Shown here in pieces: positions 7,868 through 17,011 of a DNA stretch of 48,550 nucleotides. Positions within the stretch are counted from its first letter, which is position 1. Every line of letters begins with the position of its first letter. Made by a program: the position numbers and the translations under genes. This DNA comes from an uncultured Lachnospiraceae bacterium (GTDB lineage Bacteria > Bacillota > Clostridia > Lachnospirales > Lachnospiraceae): NCBI GenBank assembly GCA_947588675.1, contig CANPYY010000017.1, forward strand, positions 1 through 48,550, given 5' to 3'. Below the pieces are notes generated by a model that was not told the DNA's origin, made no database searches, and saw only the letters and a list, made by a program, of their open reading frames with translations.

Positions 7868-8578
7868 ATGGGAAATTTTGGGCTGAAAATAGATAATTTT
7901 ATCAATATATTTATTGAACAGAACGGTTATGTAAAGGTTGTAGAAGGACTTAGGAATACTATTTTGATAGCTGTAAGCGGACTGATTATAGGTATATTAA
8001 TAGGAACGCTGATTGCAACGGTACGCGTGTTTCCGAAATACCGGCTTCTGCCAAGGATTCTTAACGGTTTCTGCAGCTTTTATGTGGCGCTGTTTCGCGG
8101 TACGCCAATGGTAGTACAGCTTCTGGTATTTTATTATGTAATGCTTCCTATTATGGGAATCCACCTTACCGGAGTAAGGGTATCCATGATAGTGTTTGGA
8201 TTAAACAGCGGAGCTTACATATCAGAGATAATGAGAAGCGGAATACAGTCGGTAGACCCGGGGCAGATGGAAGCAGGACGAAGCGTGGGACTTGGTTTTG
8301 GGGTTACAATGTGTAAGATAGTGATTCCACAGGCTGTGAAGAATATTCTTCCGACACTGGGTAATGAGTTTATTACATTGGTCAAGGAAACCTCGGTAGT
8401 CAGTTTTGTAGGGGCAACGGACCTTTATGTTGCATTTAATCTGATAGGAAGCAATAGTTATGAATTTATGGTTCCGTATCTTGTTATGGCGCTTATTTAT
8501 ATATTGCTTGTACTGTTGATTTCCCTGCTTATCAAATTGATGGAAAGGAGCCTGAAGAAAAGTGATAGAAGTAGTTAA
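7868..8578 (+). CDS. Amino-acid ABC transporter permease (HisM/GlnP family)
   Basis: A 236-residue inner membrane subunit of a polar amino-acid importer, with about five membrane helices. It has [12 protein letters not shown] near the middle and the EAA loop [22 protein letters not shown]-type motif (8270-8335) that contacts the ATPase. It begins 37 bases after the binding protein and overlaps the ATPase gene by 17 bases, so the three are one operon. Because only one permease gene is present, a homodimer is expected. Confidence 0.95.
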   Translation: MGNFGLKIDNFINIFIEQNGYVKVVEGLRNTILIAVSGLIIGILIGTLIATVRVFPKYRLLPRILNGFCSFYVALFRGTPMVVQLLVFYYVMLPIMGIHLTGVRVSMIVFGLNSGAYISEIMRSGIQSVDPGQMEAGRSVGLGFGVTMCKIVIPQAVKNILPTLGNEFITLVKETSVVSFVGATDLYVAFNLIGSNSYEFMVPYLVMALIYILLVLLISLLIKLMERSLKKSDRSS

Positions 8579-9326
8579 TCTTAAAAAAAGCTTCGGCGAT
8601 GTTTCAGTTCTTAACGGAATTAACATTACAATCAATAAAGGCGATATAGTGGCTGTTATCGGACCGTCCGGTTCAGGAAAAAGTACATTTCTAAGATGCC
8701 TTAACTGTATGGAGGACCCTACCGAAGGGAGTATAATATTTAATGGCGTGGATATTGCGGATATGAATGTGGATATCAATGTACACCGGCGTCATATAGG
8801 TATGGTTTTCCAGCATTTTAATCTGTTTAATAATAAGACGGTATTGGAAAATATAATGCTTGCGCCCGTATATGTAGCATGTAAGGATATGAAAAAAAAC
8901 AAAGGCGGAAAGCTTACGAAAAAACAGATTAAGGAAAATGCAAAAAAACAGGCGATGCAGTTATTAAAAAGGATTGGGCTTGAGGATAAAGCGGACGTGT
9001 ATCCTTCTACACTTTCAGGCGGACAGAAACAAAGGGTTGCTATCGTACGTGCTCTTGCAATGAATCCGGATGTAATTCTGTTTGATGAGCCTACTTCCGC
9101 GCTTGATCCGGAGATGGTGGGAGAAGTTCTGGAACTTATGAGGGAGCTTGCCAAAGAAGGCATGACGATGGTTATTGTCACGCATGAGATGGGATTTGCC
9201 AGAGAGGTTGCTAACAGGGTTTTGTTTATTGATGACGGCAGGATAAAGGAGGAAGGCAATCCGGAAGAATTTTTTGGAAATCCTAAGGACCCAAGGCTTA
9301 TAGATTTTCTGGCAAAAGTATTATAG
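8562..9326 (+). CDS. Amino-acid ABC transporter ATP-binding protein (GlnQ family)
   Basis: A 254-residue ATPase that energises the importer. It has Walker [11 protein letters not shown]-loop VFQHFNLF, signature LSGGQKQR, Walker B VILFDEP and switch His in IVTHEMGFA. The GTG start at 8562 lies 12 bases after AAAGGAG inside the permease gene. A lysine-rich insertion ([16 protein letters not shown]) lies between the Q-loop and the signature motif, where shorter loops are usual. Transcription should end at the strong hairpin 9350-9387. Confidence 0.96.
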   Translation: MIEVVNLKKSFGDVSVLNGINITINKGDIVAVIGPSGSGKSTFLRCLNCMEDPTEGSIIFNGVDIADMNVDINVHRRHIGMVFQHFNLFNNKTVLENIMLAPVYVACKDMKKNKGGKLTKKQIKENAKKQAMQLLKRIGLEDKADVYPSTLSGGQKQRVAIVRALAMNPDVILFDEPTSALDPEMVGEVLELMRELAKEGMTMVIVTHEMGFAREVANRVLFIDDGRIKEEGNPEEFFGNPKDPRLIDFLAKVL

Positions 9327-9349
9327 AGTAAATATATAAAAAATTTATA

Positions 9350-9387
9350 TTACCCCGGGCAGATAACTGATACCCGGGGTAATTTTT
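9350..9387 (+). terminator. Strong intrinsic terminator after the amino-acid ABC operon
   Basis: TTACCCCGGG (9350-9359) and CCCGGGGTAA (9373-9382) form a perfect 10-bp GC-rich stem followed by TTTTT. Confidence 0.93.
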
Positions 9388-9409
9388 ACACAACTAAGTT
9401 ACATCTGGG

Positions 9410-9418
9410 TGCTATAAT
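9410..9418 (+). promoter_or_regulatory. Extended -10 promoter for the second two-component operon
   Basis: TGCTATAAT at 9410-9418 is a perfect extended -10 element. No good -35 box is seen at normal spacing, which suits an extended -10 or activator-dependent promoter. GGGAGG and the regulator ATG follow within 21 bases. Confidence 0.55.
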
Positions 9419-9438
9419 TACCGTGGGAGGTTTTTAAT

Positions 9439-10098
9439 ATGCAAAAAATACTTATTGTTGAAGATGAAGAACCTATATCGAATCTTATTAAAATTAATCT
9501 GCAGGATGAAGGTTATGAGTGTACGTGTGCATATACGGGGAAAGAAGGAGCAGATTATATAGAAAAAGAAATATTTGATTTGGTTCTTTTGGACATTATG
9601 TTACCGGAAATAAACGGTTATGAGCTTTTGGAATATATTAAACTGGTTGAAATGCCGGTTATATTTCTTACTGCGAAAGGAACTGTGGAAGATAAGATAA
9701 AGGGATTAAGGTCCGGCGCGGATGATTATATTGTAAAGCCCTTCCAGATAGGAGAGCTTATTGCAAGGGTAGAGGCCGTGTTAAGAAGATATGGGAAAAT
9801 TAATAAAAAACTTGTATTTGCCGATGTAGAACTCGATATGGTATCGAGAGTGGTAAGTAAAGGCGGAAAACAGATAGACCTTACTATCAAAGAATTTGAT
9901 TTGCTGGCGGAGCTTATACAAAATAAAAATGTCGCGCTGTATCGTGACAGGCTGTATGAAAAGGTGTGGGGAGAGGAGTTTTTAGGAGATACGAGAACGC
10001 TTGATTCGCATATACTCAGGCTCAGGAGGAAGCTTGGGTGGGAAGACAGAATAAAAACGGTATTCCGTGTAGGATATCGTCTGGAGGATATAGAATGA
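9439..10098 (+). CDS. OmpR-family response regulator
   Basis: A 219-residue regulator with an N-terminal receiver (acidic pocket E8/D9, phosphoacceptor D52 in LVLLDIMLPE, Lys in DDYIVKPF) and a C-terminal winged helix (LTIKEFDLLAEL, TRTLDSHILRLRRKLG). Its gene shares ATGA with the kinase gene, so the two are translationally coupled. The downstream exported proteins suggest an envelope-related target, but no binding site was identified. Confidence 0.93.
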   Translation: MQKILIVEDEEPISNLIKINLQDEGYECTCAYTGKEGADYIEKEIFDLVLLDIMLPEINGYELLEYIKLVEMPVIFLTAKGTVEDKIKGLRSGADDYIVKPFQIGELIARVEAVLRRYGKINKKLVFADVELDMVSRVVSKGGKQIDLTIKEFDLLAELIQNKNVALYRDRLYEKVWGEEFLGDTRTLDSHILRLRRKLGWEDRIKTVFRVGYRLEDIE

Positions 10099-11486
10099 AA
10101 CTGTTTCACAAAATATTTTTGTGTTTTATAGTAATATTCGGCGTTATGTTTTATGCGGTGGGTTATCTGCTTATTAATTTTGCGTATGAGAATGCTATAG
10201 AACAGGGGAAACAGTACGCCTTTCAGGAGTTTCAATATAACAAATATATATTGCAGTCGTTTCTTTATCTGGATAATGATTTTGCGGAAAAAGAAAATGC
10301 CTCGTTTGCGGATGTGAAACAGAATTTTACCGTTCCTGTAGCAATATATAAGAATGACAGGTCCTGTATATATACGAACCTTGAGGCTGAACCGACACTG
10401 TCGGAAGCCGCAGATTCCAATGATGACAGCATATCGTATCAGGTTGTGAGTTCGGGAAATAAAAGCGTAATTTTGGTATCTGACTGCGTGGCGCAGGGAA
10501 ATACGGAAGTTTATCTTGTGACCCAGACGGATATAAGCGACCTTGTAAGTACGCAGGATAGCATGGTTTCTTATTTTCAGAAAATTTATCTTATAATCAT
10601 ATGTTGCGCCTTCCCCGTGATATTTGTTTTGAGCGTACTTCTTGTCAGACCGATAAAACGTGTAAATAAAGCTACAGGACGTATTGCAGAGGGAAATTAT
10701 AAGGAAAGAATTAAGGTATCGGGGCGTGATGAGGTAAGTGAGCTTGCCGCCAATTTTAACCGTATGGCTGAGGCGGTAGACGAGAAAGTTACGGAGTTAT
10801 CTGATATTGCGCGTCAGAAAGAAGATTTTGCGGCTAATTTTGCGCATGAATTAAAAACGCCGCTTACTTCAGTGATTGGTTATGCTGACATGATGTACCA
10901 TAAAGAGCTTCCGCGGGAAAAGATAAAAAATGCCGCGGGTTATATATTAAGCGAAGGCATGAGGCTTGAAGCCCTGTCGCTTAAACTTATGGATTTATTT
11001 GTAATGGATAAACATGATTTCATAATGGAAGAAATGAGTGTAAGCGAGCTGTTTGAGGATTTGGAGCAGGGTATAGGACCGGTATGCGATAAATATGGGG
11101 CGAAATATCATATAGATATGGAGGAAGGGAGAATAAAGGCGGATTATGATTTGTTTAAAACTATGATATTAAATCTTGTGGATAATGCGGTGAAAGCGGA
11201 TAGCAGCGATATATGGATTAAGGGTGAGTCAGTAGAAAGAAAATATATAATTACCATTATGGATAATGGAAAAGGTATACCTCCGGACGAGCTTGGAAGG
11301 ATAACCGAAGCATTTTATATGGTAGATAAATCAAGGGCAAGAAAACAGCATGGCGCGGGACTGGGTATGGCGCTGGTTTCAAAGATTGTTGAGATATGCG
11401 GGGCAGGGATGAGTATAGAAAGTGACGGACATACAGGTACTAATATAAAAATTGTATTTTCACAGGAAGGAGTAAATAATGATTAA
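10095..11486 (+). CDS. HAMP-containing sensor histidine kinase
   Basis: A 463-residue membrane kinase. It has a membrane helix at about residues 5-28, an extracellular sensor of roughly 130 residues, a second helix, a HAMP domain (RPIKRVNKATGRIAEGNY), a HisKA domain with His251 in NFAHELKTPLTSVIGY, and a HATPase domain with N box NLVDNAVKA and G box HGAGLGMALVSKI. The ATG at 10095 is chosen because CTGGAGG lies 7 bases upstream and it overlaps the regulator stop by 4 bases; the longer in-frame start at 10038 has no ribosome binding site. The signal is unknown. Confidence 0.92.
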   Translation: MKLFHKIFLCFIVIFGVMFYAVGYLLINFAYENAIEQGKQYAFQEFQYNKYILQSFLYLDNDFAEKENASFADVKQNFTVPVAIYKNDRSCIYTNLEAEPTLSEAADSNDDSISYQVVSSGNKSVILVSDCVAQGNTEVYLVTQTDISDLVSTQDSMVSYFQKIYLIIICCAFPVIFVLSVLLVRPIKRVNKATGRIAEGNYKERIKVSGRDEVSELAANFNRMAEAVDEKVTELSDIARQKEDFAANFAHELKTPLTSVIGYADMMYHKELPREKIKNAAGYILSEGMRLEALSLKLMDLFVMDKHDFIMEEMSVSELFEDLEQGIGPVCDKYGAKYHIDMEEGRIKADYDLFKTMILNLVDNAVKADSSDIWIKGESVERKYIITIMDNGKGIPPDELGRITEAFYMVDKSRARKQHGAGLGMALVSKIVEICGAGMSIESDGHTGTNIKIVFSQEGVNND

Positions 11487-12372
11487 AAGGCATATCCATA
11501 CATTTTTTTCCATGATATTTGCAATAGTTTTTATATATGGAAGTACCTTATGTATGAATACTGTTTTAAAGCAGCGCCAGGATAAATTCCTTACCGAGAG
11601 CGGAGTGACTACGGTGCAGACGCCGGTAAAAGCATGGCAGGAGTTAGAAAGTACGGAAAGCGCTGATTCAGATAAAACAAGCGATTCTACATCAGTATTA
11701 TCAAATGAGCAGATAGAAGATGCCGTAAGAAGCTGGAATAACAGAACTACCGCCGTACTGCACAGTCCGGTAAAGGGGCAGATTTCGATGGAGAAAGCCA
11801 TCGATAAAAGTAAAGAGTGGCTGTGGGATATGGAAATAGATACAGGGAATAATGAAAGCCGGAGTGTATCTTATAATACAGATATTCTTGTGTATGCAAC
11901 GCTTGGTTATGCAACGCAGGATACGGATAATAAGAAAAGCAATATGAATGAACAGAAGGAGCCTTACTATAGTTTCTGGAATGTTCAGATAGAAGAAGGA
12001 GATATGAATGCGATATTATATGTAAATGCGGTTACCGGAAATGTATGGGGAGCGCATATTGATATAAAAACCGACGGCATGCATGTACCTTCTTATGACA
12101 GTATAGAAAAATTTTGGAATTTAGCGGGCATGAAGACGTCAAAGTCTGACTGGTTGAATATAAACGAAAAAGATATGCAGGCAATATATGAGTCGAATGA
12201 AGAACAGGTACATGCAGTAATGGAATGTGAACGCAGCACATACGTAAAGAATGAGATATCAGATTATAAAGGGGACAAAATATACACTGACTATGATTAT
12301 ATAACGGTGGAGTACCGGCTGGAAACAACACAGGAAGATTTTACAACTAAGGCAAAACTTTACAGCAAGTAA
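11479..12372 (+). CDS. Membrane-anchored extracytoplasmic protein of unknown function, linked to the kinase
   Basis: A 297-residue protein with one N-terminal hydrophobic helix (about residues 8-28), then an extracellular region with a Ser/Thr/Asp-rich linker (STESADSDKTSDSTS). The second half has a pattern reminiscent of PepSY or YycI-like folds: ISMEKAIDKSKEWL followed by a strand-rich AILYVNAVTGNVWGAHI. AGGAAGGAG precedes the ATG, which overlaps the kinase stop by 8 bases. Its place directly after a kinase recalls the YycH/YycI accessory proteins of WalK systems, so it may tune the kinase. That is inference from position and shape only. Confidence 0.75.
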   Translation: MIKRHIHTFFSMIFAIVFIYGSTLCMNTVLKQRQDKFLTESGVTTVQTPVKAWQELESTESADSDKTSDSTSVLSNEQIEDAVRSWNNRTTAVLHSPVKGQISMEKAIDKSKEWLWDMEIDTGNNESRSVSYNTDILVYATLGYATQDTDNKKSNMNEQKEPYYSFWNVQIEEGDMNAILYVNAVTGNVWGAHIDIKTDGMHVPSYDSIEKFWNLAGMKTSKSDWLNINEKDMQAIYESNEEQVHAVMECERSTYVKNEISDYKGDKIYTDYDYITVEYRLETTQEDFTTKAKLYSK

Positions 12373-12429
12373 TTAACAATATTTGTATACAATATAGATA
12401 CCATATATGAAAGGGGTATCTGTAAAAAG

Positions 12430-13338
12430 ATGAAAACAAATCTGGCGGCCGTTATAATATTCGTGGCAATTTTTGGATTTTGTGGGTGTACAAAAGAAAA
12501 GGATACAACAGTAGAAGGAATATTTTATAAGGAAACTTCTCCTCCCAGACAGACTATTGAAAGCACAATATCAGTGATGGAGAATAATGTGCCGGATAAA
12601 ATAAGACCGGCTTACCGGAATATAAAAAGACCGGTAAAAAGAACCAGAAAACAGTCTGTAAAAGAATTAAAAAAACTTGCCGTTTATGACAATGTGATTA
12701 AAGATATATATGATAACAGGCGGTATTATTCCGATAATATGCTTGAAGCGCTTGTAAATAATCCTGAAATGGAAGATTTTGTATATGGATATTTGGATTA
12801 TGGAATGAATGATTCAGGTAAACATGGTCTTACAGATGATGAGAAGAAAGAGAAATTTCCGCTGTTTATACAATGGGACGAAAGATGGGGATATGAGCCG
12901 TATGGCGATGATAGTAATATAGGGCTTGCAGGTTGCGGTCCTACGTGCGTATCCATGGTTTTGTATTATCTTACCGGAAATGAAAATCTTACTCCTGACA
13001 GAGTTGCAAGGTATAGCATGAAGAACGGATACTACATGAATGGAACGGGGACGGCATGGGCTTTGATAGATGATATGCCGGCGCTTTACAATATAAATGT
13101 GTCAAAACCTGAGCTTTCGGAAAGCGTAATGAAAAGGAATCTTGATAACGGAAACGTAATAATATGCGCAATGCGGCCCGGAGATTTTACAGTATCGGGA
13201 CATTTTATAGTTATATATGGTTATGATAAGGACGGATTTATGGTAAATGACCCTAACTGCATTGCAAGAAGTAAAAAAAGGTGGACTTATGGTGAAATAA
13301 GCTGTCAGATAAAAAGTATATGGTCATATTCGGCATAA
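12430..13338 (+). CDS. Exported C39-like (papain-fold) peptidase family protein
   Basis: A 302-residue exported protein. The N terminus is a signal peptide ending FGFCGC, a weak lipobox with C20 as possible lipid site. A basic linker rich in Arg/Lys/Pro (residues 50-80) precedes a C39-like domain from about residue 135 (FIQWDERWGYEPYG). Catalytic-type residues are present: C169 in AGCGPT, H258 in GHFIVIYGYD, and N273-D274-P275. Such single-domain C39_2 proteins are not bacteriocin exporters, and their substrates are mostly unknown. It lies 57 bases after the unknown protein and is probably part of the regulator-kinase operon. Confidence 0.85.
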   Translation: MKTNLAAVIIFVAIFGFCGCTKEKDTTVEGIFYKETSPPRQTIESTISVMENNVPDKIRPAYRNIKRPVKRTRKQSVKELKKLAVYDNVIKDIYDNRRYYSDNMLEALVNNPEMEDFVYGYLDYGMNDSGKHGLTDDEKKEKFPLFIQWDERWGYEPYGDDSNIGLAGCGPTCVSMVLYYLTGNENLTPDRVARYSMKNGYYMNGTGTAWALIDDMPALYNINVSKPELSESVMKRNLDNGNVIICAMRPGDFTVSGHFIVIYGYDKDGFMVNDPNCIARSKKRWTYGEISCQIKSIWSYSA

Positions 13339-13345
13339 TCTTTTC

Positions 13346-13374
13346 TTGACTAGCAATTATATGAGGTGTAAGAT
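13346..13374 (+). promoter_or_regulatory. Candidate SigA promoter for ilvE
   Basis: TTGACT (13346-13351) and TAAGAT (13369-13374) are separated by 17 bp. They lie between the C39-like gene and ilvE, with an AATGGAGG ribosome binding site downstream. Confidence 0.5.
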
Positions 13375-13428
13375 ATACTATAGAAATTTACTGAAAGACA
13401 AAATTATAGCAAATGGAGGTATAGATAT

Positions 13429-14457
13429 ATGGAACACAAAGATATTGACTGGTCAAACCTGGATTTCAGCTACAGAAAAACAAATAAAAGGTATGTAGCT
13501 AACTACAAAAACGGGGCATGGGATGAAGGCGCATTGGTTGAAGACGATACGATTACAATGAGCGAATGCGCGGGAGTTCTTCAGTATGCGCAGACAGTAT
13601 TTGAAGGGCTTAAAGCATATACTACTGAAGATGGAAGGATTGTAACTTTCAGACCCGACCTTAATGCTGAAAGGCTGGAGGCTTCGGCAAAACGTCTTGA
13701 AATGCCGGTATTTCCGAAAGACAGGTTTATAGAGGCGGTGAGTGAAGTTGTAAGCGCCAATAAAGAATTTGTTCCTCCATATGGTTCAGGAGCTACATTA
13801 TATATAAGGCCTTATATGTTTGGAATATCTCCGGTAATAGGCGTAAGCCCGGCAGAGGATTATCAGTTCAGAGTATTTTCTACACCGGTAGGTCCTTATT
13901 TTAAGGGCGGCGCAAAACCTATTACAATTAAGGTTAGTGATTTTGACAGGGCAGCTCCCTGCGGTACCGGTAACATAAAAGCAGGGCTTAATTATGCGAT
14001 GAGTCTTCATGCAATAGTTACAGCGCATAATGAAGGTTATGATGAAAATATGTATCTTGACCCCGGAACGCGTACGAAAGTTGAAGAAACGGGCGGAGCA
14101 AACTTCCTGTTTGTCACCAAAGATAATAAAATTGTAACGCCTAAGTCAGACAGTATACTTCCTTCTATTACAAGAAGGTCGCTTGTATATGTTGCGAAAG
14201 AGTATCTCGGACTGGAAGTTACAGAAAGGCCTGTATATCTTTCTGAAGTGGGTGATTTTGCAGAATGCGGACTCTGCGGTACGGCAGCGGTTATATCGCC
14301 TGTAGGAAAGATTGTTGACCACGGTAAGGAAATCTGCATGGCAAGCGGAATGGAAGCTATGGGTCCTGTTACAAAGAAACTTTATGATACGCTTACCGGA
14401 ATACAGATGGGACGTATAGATGCCCCGGAAGGCTGGATTCATGAGATTGAATGTTAA
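13429..14457 (+). CDS. ilvE: Branched-chain amino acid aminotransferase
   Basis: A 342-residue fold-type IV PLP aminotransferase that interconverts valine, leucine and isoleucine with their 2-oxo acids, using glutamate/2-oxoglutarate. The PLP lysine is K184 in CGTGNIKAGLNYA. VFEGLKAY near the N terminus and VEETGGANFLFV in the cofactor region are typical. Length and motifs fit the longer BCAT type found in eukaryotes and many Firmicutes. AATGGAGG precedes the ATG. The gene appears monocistronic, with a candidate promoter at 13346-13374 and a terminator at 14484-14520. No T-box leader was seen. Confidence 0.96.
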   Translation: MEHKDIDWSNLDFSYRKTNKRYVANYKNGAWDEGALVEDDTITMSECAGVLQYAQTVFEGLKAYTTEDGRIVTFRPDLNAERLEASAKRLEMPVFPKDRFIEAVSEVVSANKEFVPPYGSGATLYIRPYMFGISPVIGVSPAEDYQFRVFSTPVGPYFKGGAKPITIKVSDFDRAAPCGTGNIKAGLNYAMSLHAIVTAHNEGYDENMYLDPGTRTKVEETGGANFLFVTKDNKIVTPKSDSILPSITRRSLVYVAKEYLGLEVTERPVYLSEVGDFAECGLCGTAAVISPVGKIVDHGKEICMASGMEAMGPVTKKLYDTLTGIQMGRIDAPEGWIHEIEC

Positions 14458-14483
14458 TTATATAAGTAAATAACAGTTAAGTG

Positions 14484-14520
14484 ATGGGACATATGTCTTC
14501 TGAATACATATGTCCCATTT
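14484..14520 (+). terminator. Intrinsic terminator after ilvE
   Basis: ATGGGACATATGT (14484-14496) and ACATATGTCCCAT (14506-14518) form a perfect 13-bp stem. The T tract right after it is short, with another T run (14526-14530) a little farther on. Confidence 0.8.
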
Positions 14521-14547
14521 ATAGGTTTTTGGAACGGAGGTTAAAAA

Positions 14548-15741
14548 GTGCTATATAAAAAAGTATTGGTTTTTGCCGTCATGACTGTATTGTTTGCAGT
14601 ATTTGCATCCGGCTGTTCAAAAAAAGCGGACAAACTGTATAAAAACGGACAGGCTATGTATGAAGAAGGAAAATATGAGGAATCAGTCGCATGTTTTGAA
14701 GAAGCGATAGAAAGTAATCCTGATAAAGCGGAATACTATATATCATGCGGTATGGCGCTTGCCGCTCTCGGAAGATATGACGAAGCCCGCGAAAGGTATA
14801 TAGAGATTATCCGTGATACGGATAACAGAATAGTACGTGAAAATAATAAAAAAGCATATATGGGAATTGCCATATCATATTATCAGGAAGGGGTTTATGA
14901 CCAGGCAAAAGCTTACTTTGAACTTGCGCTTAAAGATAAAGAACTGTCTTCTGTTAATGAGGATATAAATGCCTATATTGCGGATTGTGAAATGTACCTG
15001 TTTGATTATGAGTCGGCATTAAAAAAATGGAATGAAATTATAGATGAAAATACAGAAAATGCGGGATACTATCTTGGCAGGGCAAAGGTCAATACGGCGC
15101 TTGGATATATTGAAGATGCGCAGAAAGATTATAAAAGCGCAATAGCTGAGGATAAAAACTGTTATCCGGCATATATAGGACTGTATCTGATGTTAAAAGA
15201 AGCGGGAAATGATGATGAGGCAGAAGAACTGCTTAATAAGGCGGTTGAATTATCTGAAAAAGATAAGGACAATATTTTATACAGTTCGATATTATATTAT
15301 TATGGAGGAGATGCCGAAAAGGCTCTTTCGGGATTGCAGGAAGCTTTGGAGGCAGGTCAGAACGAGGCGTATTATTATATAGGAAGAATAAGCCAGGACA
15401 ACGGCGATTATGAGGAAGCCGTATCAAATTATGAGAAATATAATGAAATGTGTCCGGGAAGTATAGGCGCGGATTATTGTAACCAGTATTCGGGCTGCCT
15501 TTTGGAACTGGAAAGATATGACGAGGCAAAGGAATGGATTTCAAAGGGAGTGCTTATGGCGGCGGGAAGCGTACGTCAGAAGCTTATGTTTAACGAGGTT
15601 GTCACATATGAAAAACTTGGGGATTATGACACTGCGGAACAGAAGGCGAAGGAATACCTGGAGTCGTTTCAGGATGAAAAAATGGAACAGGAGTATGAAT
15701 ATATAGAAACAAGATGTAAGGAAAAGAAGAATGCAGAATAA
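14548..15741 (+). CDS. TPR-repeat lipoprotein
   Basis: A 397-residue protein with a lipoprotein signal peptide (FASGC, lipidated C23) followed by about nine or ten tetratricopeptide repeats filling the rest. Clear units include EGKYEESVACFEEAIESNP, GRYDEARERYIEII and NGDYEEAVSNYEKY. Such repeats are scaffolds for protein contacts, so it is probably an outer-surface assembly or adaptor protein, with partner unknown. The start is GTG 14548, 8 bases after GGAGG. Its end overlaps the hflX start by 11 bases, so translation of hflX is likely coupled to it. Confidence 0.88.
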   Translation: MLYKKVLVFAVMTVLFAVFASGCSKKADKLYKNGQAMYEEGKYEESVACFEEAIESNPDKAEYYISCGMALAALGRYDEARERYIEIIRDTDNRIVRENNKKAYMGIAISYYQEGVYDQAKAYFELALKDKELSSVNEDINAYIADCEMYLFDYESALKKWNEIIDENTENAGYYLGRAKVNTALGYIEDAQKDYKSAIAEDKNCYPAYIGLYLMLKEAGNDDEAEELLNKAVELSEKDKDNILYSSILYYYGGDAEKALSGLQEALEAGQNEAYYYIGRISQDNGDYEEAVSNYEKYNEMCPGSIGADYCNQYSGCLLELERYDEAKEWISKGVLMAAGSVRQKLMFNEVVTYEKLGDYDTAEQKAKEYLESFQDEKMEQEYEYIETRCKEKKNAE

Positions 15742-16966
15742 TATATGCGAAAGAGTTTTGTTAGTGGGAGTATCTGTAGGAAATGAAGAAGAAACAAAGC
15801 AGTCGCTTCTTGAATTAAAAGAGCTTTCTTCTACTGCAGGCGCAGAGGTTGCGGGTATGGTTATACAGAACCGCAAACAGATACATCCGGGAACATATGT
15901 AGGAAAAGGTAAACTGGAAGAAATAAAAGAGATAATAGCGGATAAAGATATTGATACCGTTGTGTGTGACGATGAACTGTCGCCGGCGCAGCTCTGTAAC
16001 CTGAATGATTATCTGGATGTAAAAGTAATAGACAGAACTATTATGATACTCGATATATTTGCGATGCGCGCGGCTACCAGTGAAGGAAAGATACAGGTGG
16101 AGCTTGCCCAGCTTAATTACAATCTGTCGCGTCTTGTCGGGGTTAGAAGTTCCCTGTCGCGTCTGGGAGGCGGTATAGGAACGAGAGGACCCGGAGAAAA
16201 GAAACTGGAAATGGACAGGCGGCTTATAAGGGAGAGGATATCCGCATTAAACCATGAACTTGAAAATGTGAAAAAAAGCAGGGAAGTATCACGTAAAAAA
16301 AGAAACGAAAGCAAGATACCTCTTGTAGCTATAACCGGTTATACAAACGCGGGCAAATCTACTCTGCTCAACAGGCTTACAGATGCAGATATACTTGCAG
16401 AGGATAAACTTTTTGCCACGCTTGACCCGGTAACGAGGATATATAAGTATGAGAACGGACAGCAGATTCTTTTGACGGATACGGTAGGGTTCATTAATAA
16501 ACTTCCGCATCATCTTATAAACGCCTTCAGGAGTACGCTCGAAGAAGCAAAATACGCCGATGTGATTCTTCATGTCGCAGATATAAGCAATCCACGCGTA
16601 AAACATCAGATGGATGTTGTATATGATACTTTAAAGTCCCTGGGTGTTGTCAATAAAAAAATAATCACGGTATACAACAAGACAGATAAAGTTACGGACG
16701 AGATTATAACGGGAAGCGACAGAATAAGCGACAGTACGGTAAGGATATCGGCGAAAAACGGAGACGGACTGGAACATATGATGGATTGTATACTTGAAGT
16801 GTTGTATGGTGACATGAGGTATATTGAAACGGTAATTGCCTATAATGATGCGGGAAAAATACAGGGGATACGGACATATGGACAATTGCTGCAGGAAGAA
16901 TATACAAAAGACGGAATATTGATAAAGGCAAGAGTGCCGAAAGATATGGTGAATTATTTGTTGTAA
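15731..16966 (+). CDS. hflX: Ribosome-associated GTPase HflX
   Basis: A 411-residue GTPase that binds 50S subunits and splits or rescues stalled ribosomes. The N-terminal HflX domain has HPGTYVGKGKLEE and the conserved glycine-rich segment SRLGGGIGTRGPGEKKLE; a coiled region (IRERISALNHELENVKKSR) leads to the G domain. G motifs are GYTNAGKSTLLN (G1), DTVGF (G3) and NKTDK (G4). The ATG at 15731 lies within the end of the TPR lipoprotein gene, and an upstream GGAAAAGAAG could act as ribosome binding site. Confidence 0.96.
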   Translation: MQNNICERVLLVGVSVGNEEETKQSLLELKELSSTAGAEVAGMVIQNRKQIHPGTYVGKGKLEEIKEIIADKDIDTVVCDDELSPAQLCNLNDYLDVKVIDRTIMILDIFAMRAATSEGKIQVELAQLNYNLSRLVGVRSSLSRLGGGIGTRGPGEKKLEMDRRLIRERISALNHELENVKKSREVSRKKRNESKIPLVAITGYTNAGKSTLLNRLTDADILAEDKLFATLDPVTRIYKYENGQQILLTDTVGFINKLPHHLINAFRSTLEEAKYADVILHVADISNPRVKHQMDVVYDTLKSLGVVNKKIITVYNKTDKVTDEIITGSDRISDSTVRISAKNGDGLEHMMDCILEVLYGDMRYIETVIAYNDAGKIQGIRTYGQLLQEEYTKDGILIKARVPKDMVNYLL

Positions 16967-17011
16967 AAAATCATATATATAATCTGAATAAATTTACAGG
17001 TCATATAATAT

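Noticed and set aside
12408-12421. GATACC/GGTATC inverted repeat over the ribosome binding site of the C39-like gene
   Set aside because: The stem is short and AT-rich neighbours make such repeats common; no conserved feature supports a regulatory hairpin.
17004-17009. Perfect TATAAT just before the polysaccharide deacetylase start
   Set aside because: It ends 2 bases before the ATG, so a transcript from it would begin inside the gene; no suitable -35 box or second start was found.
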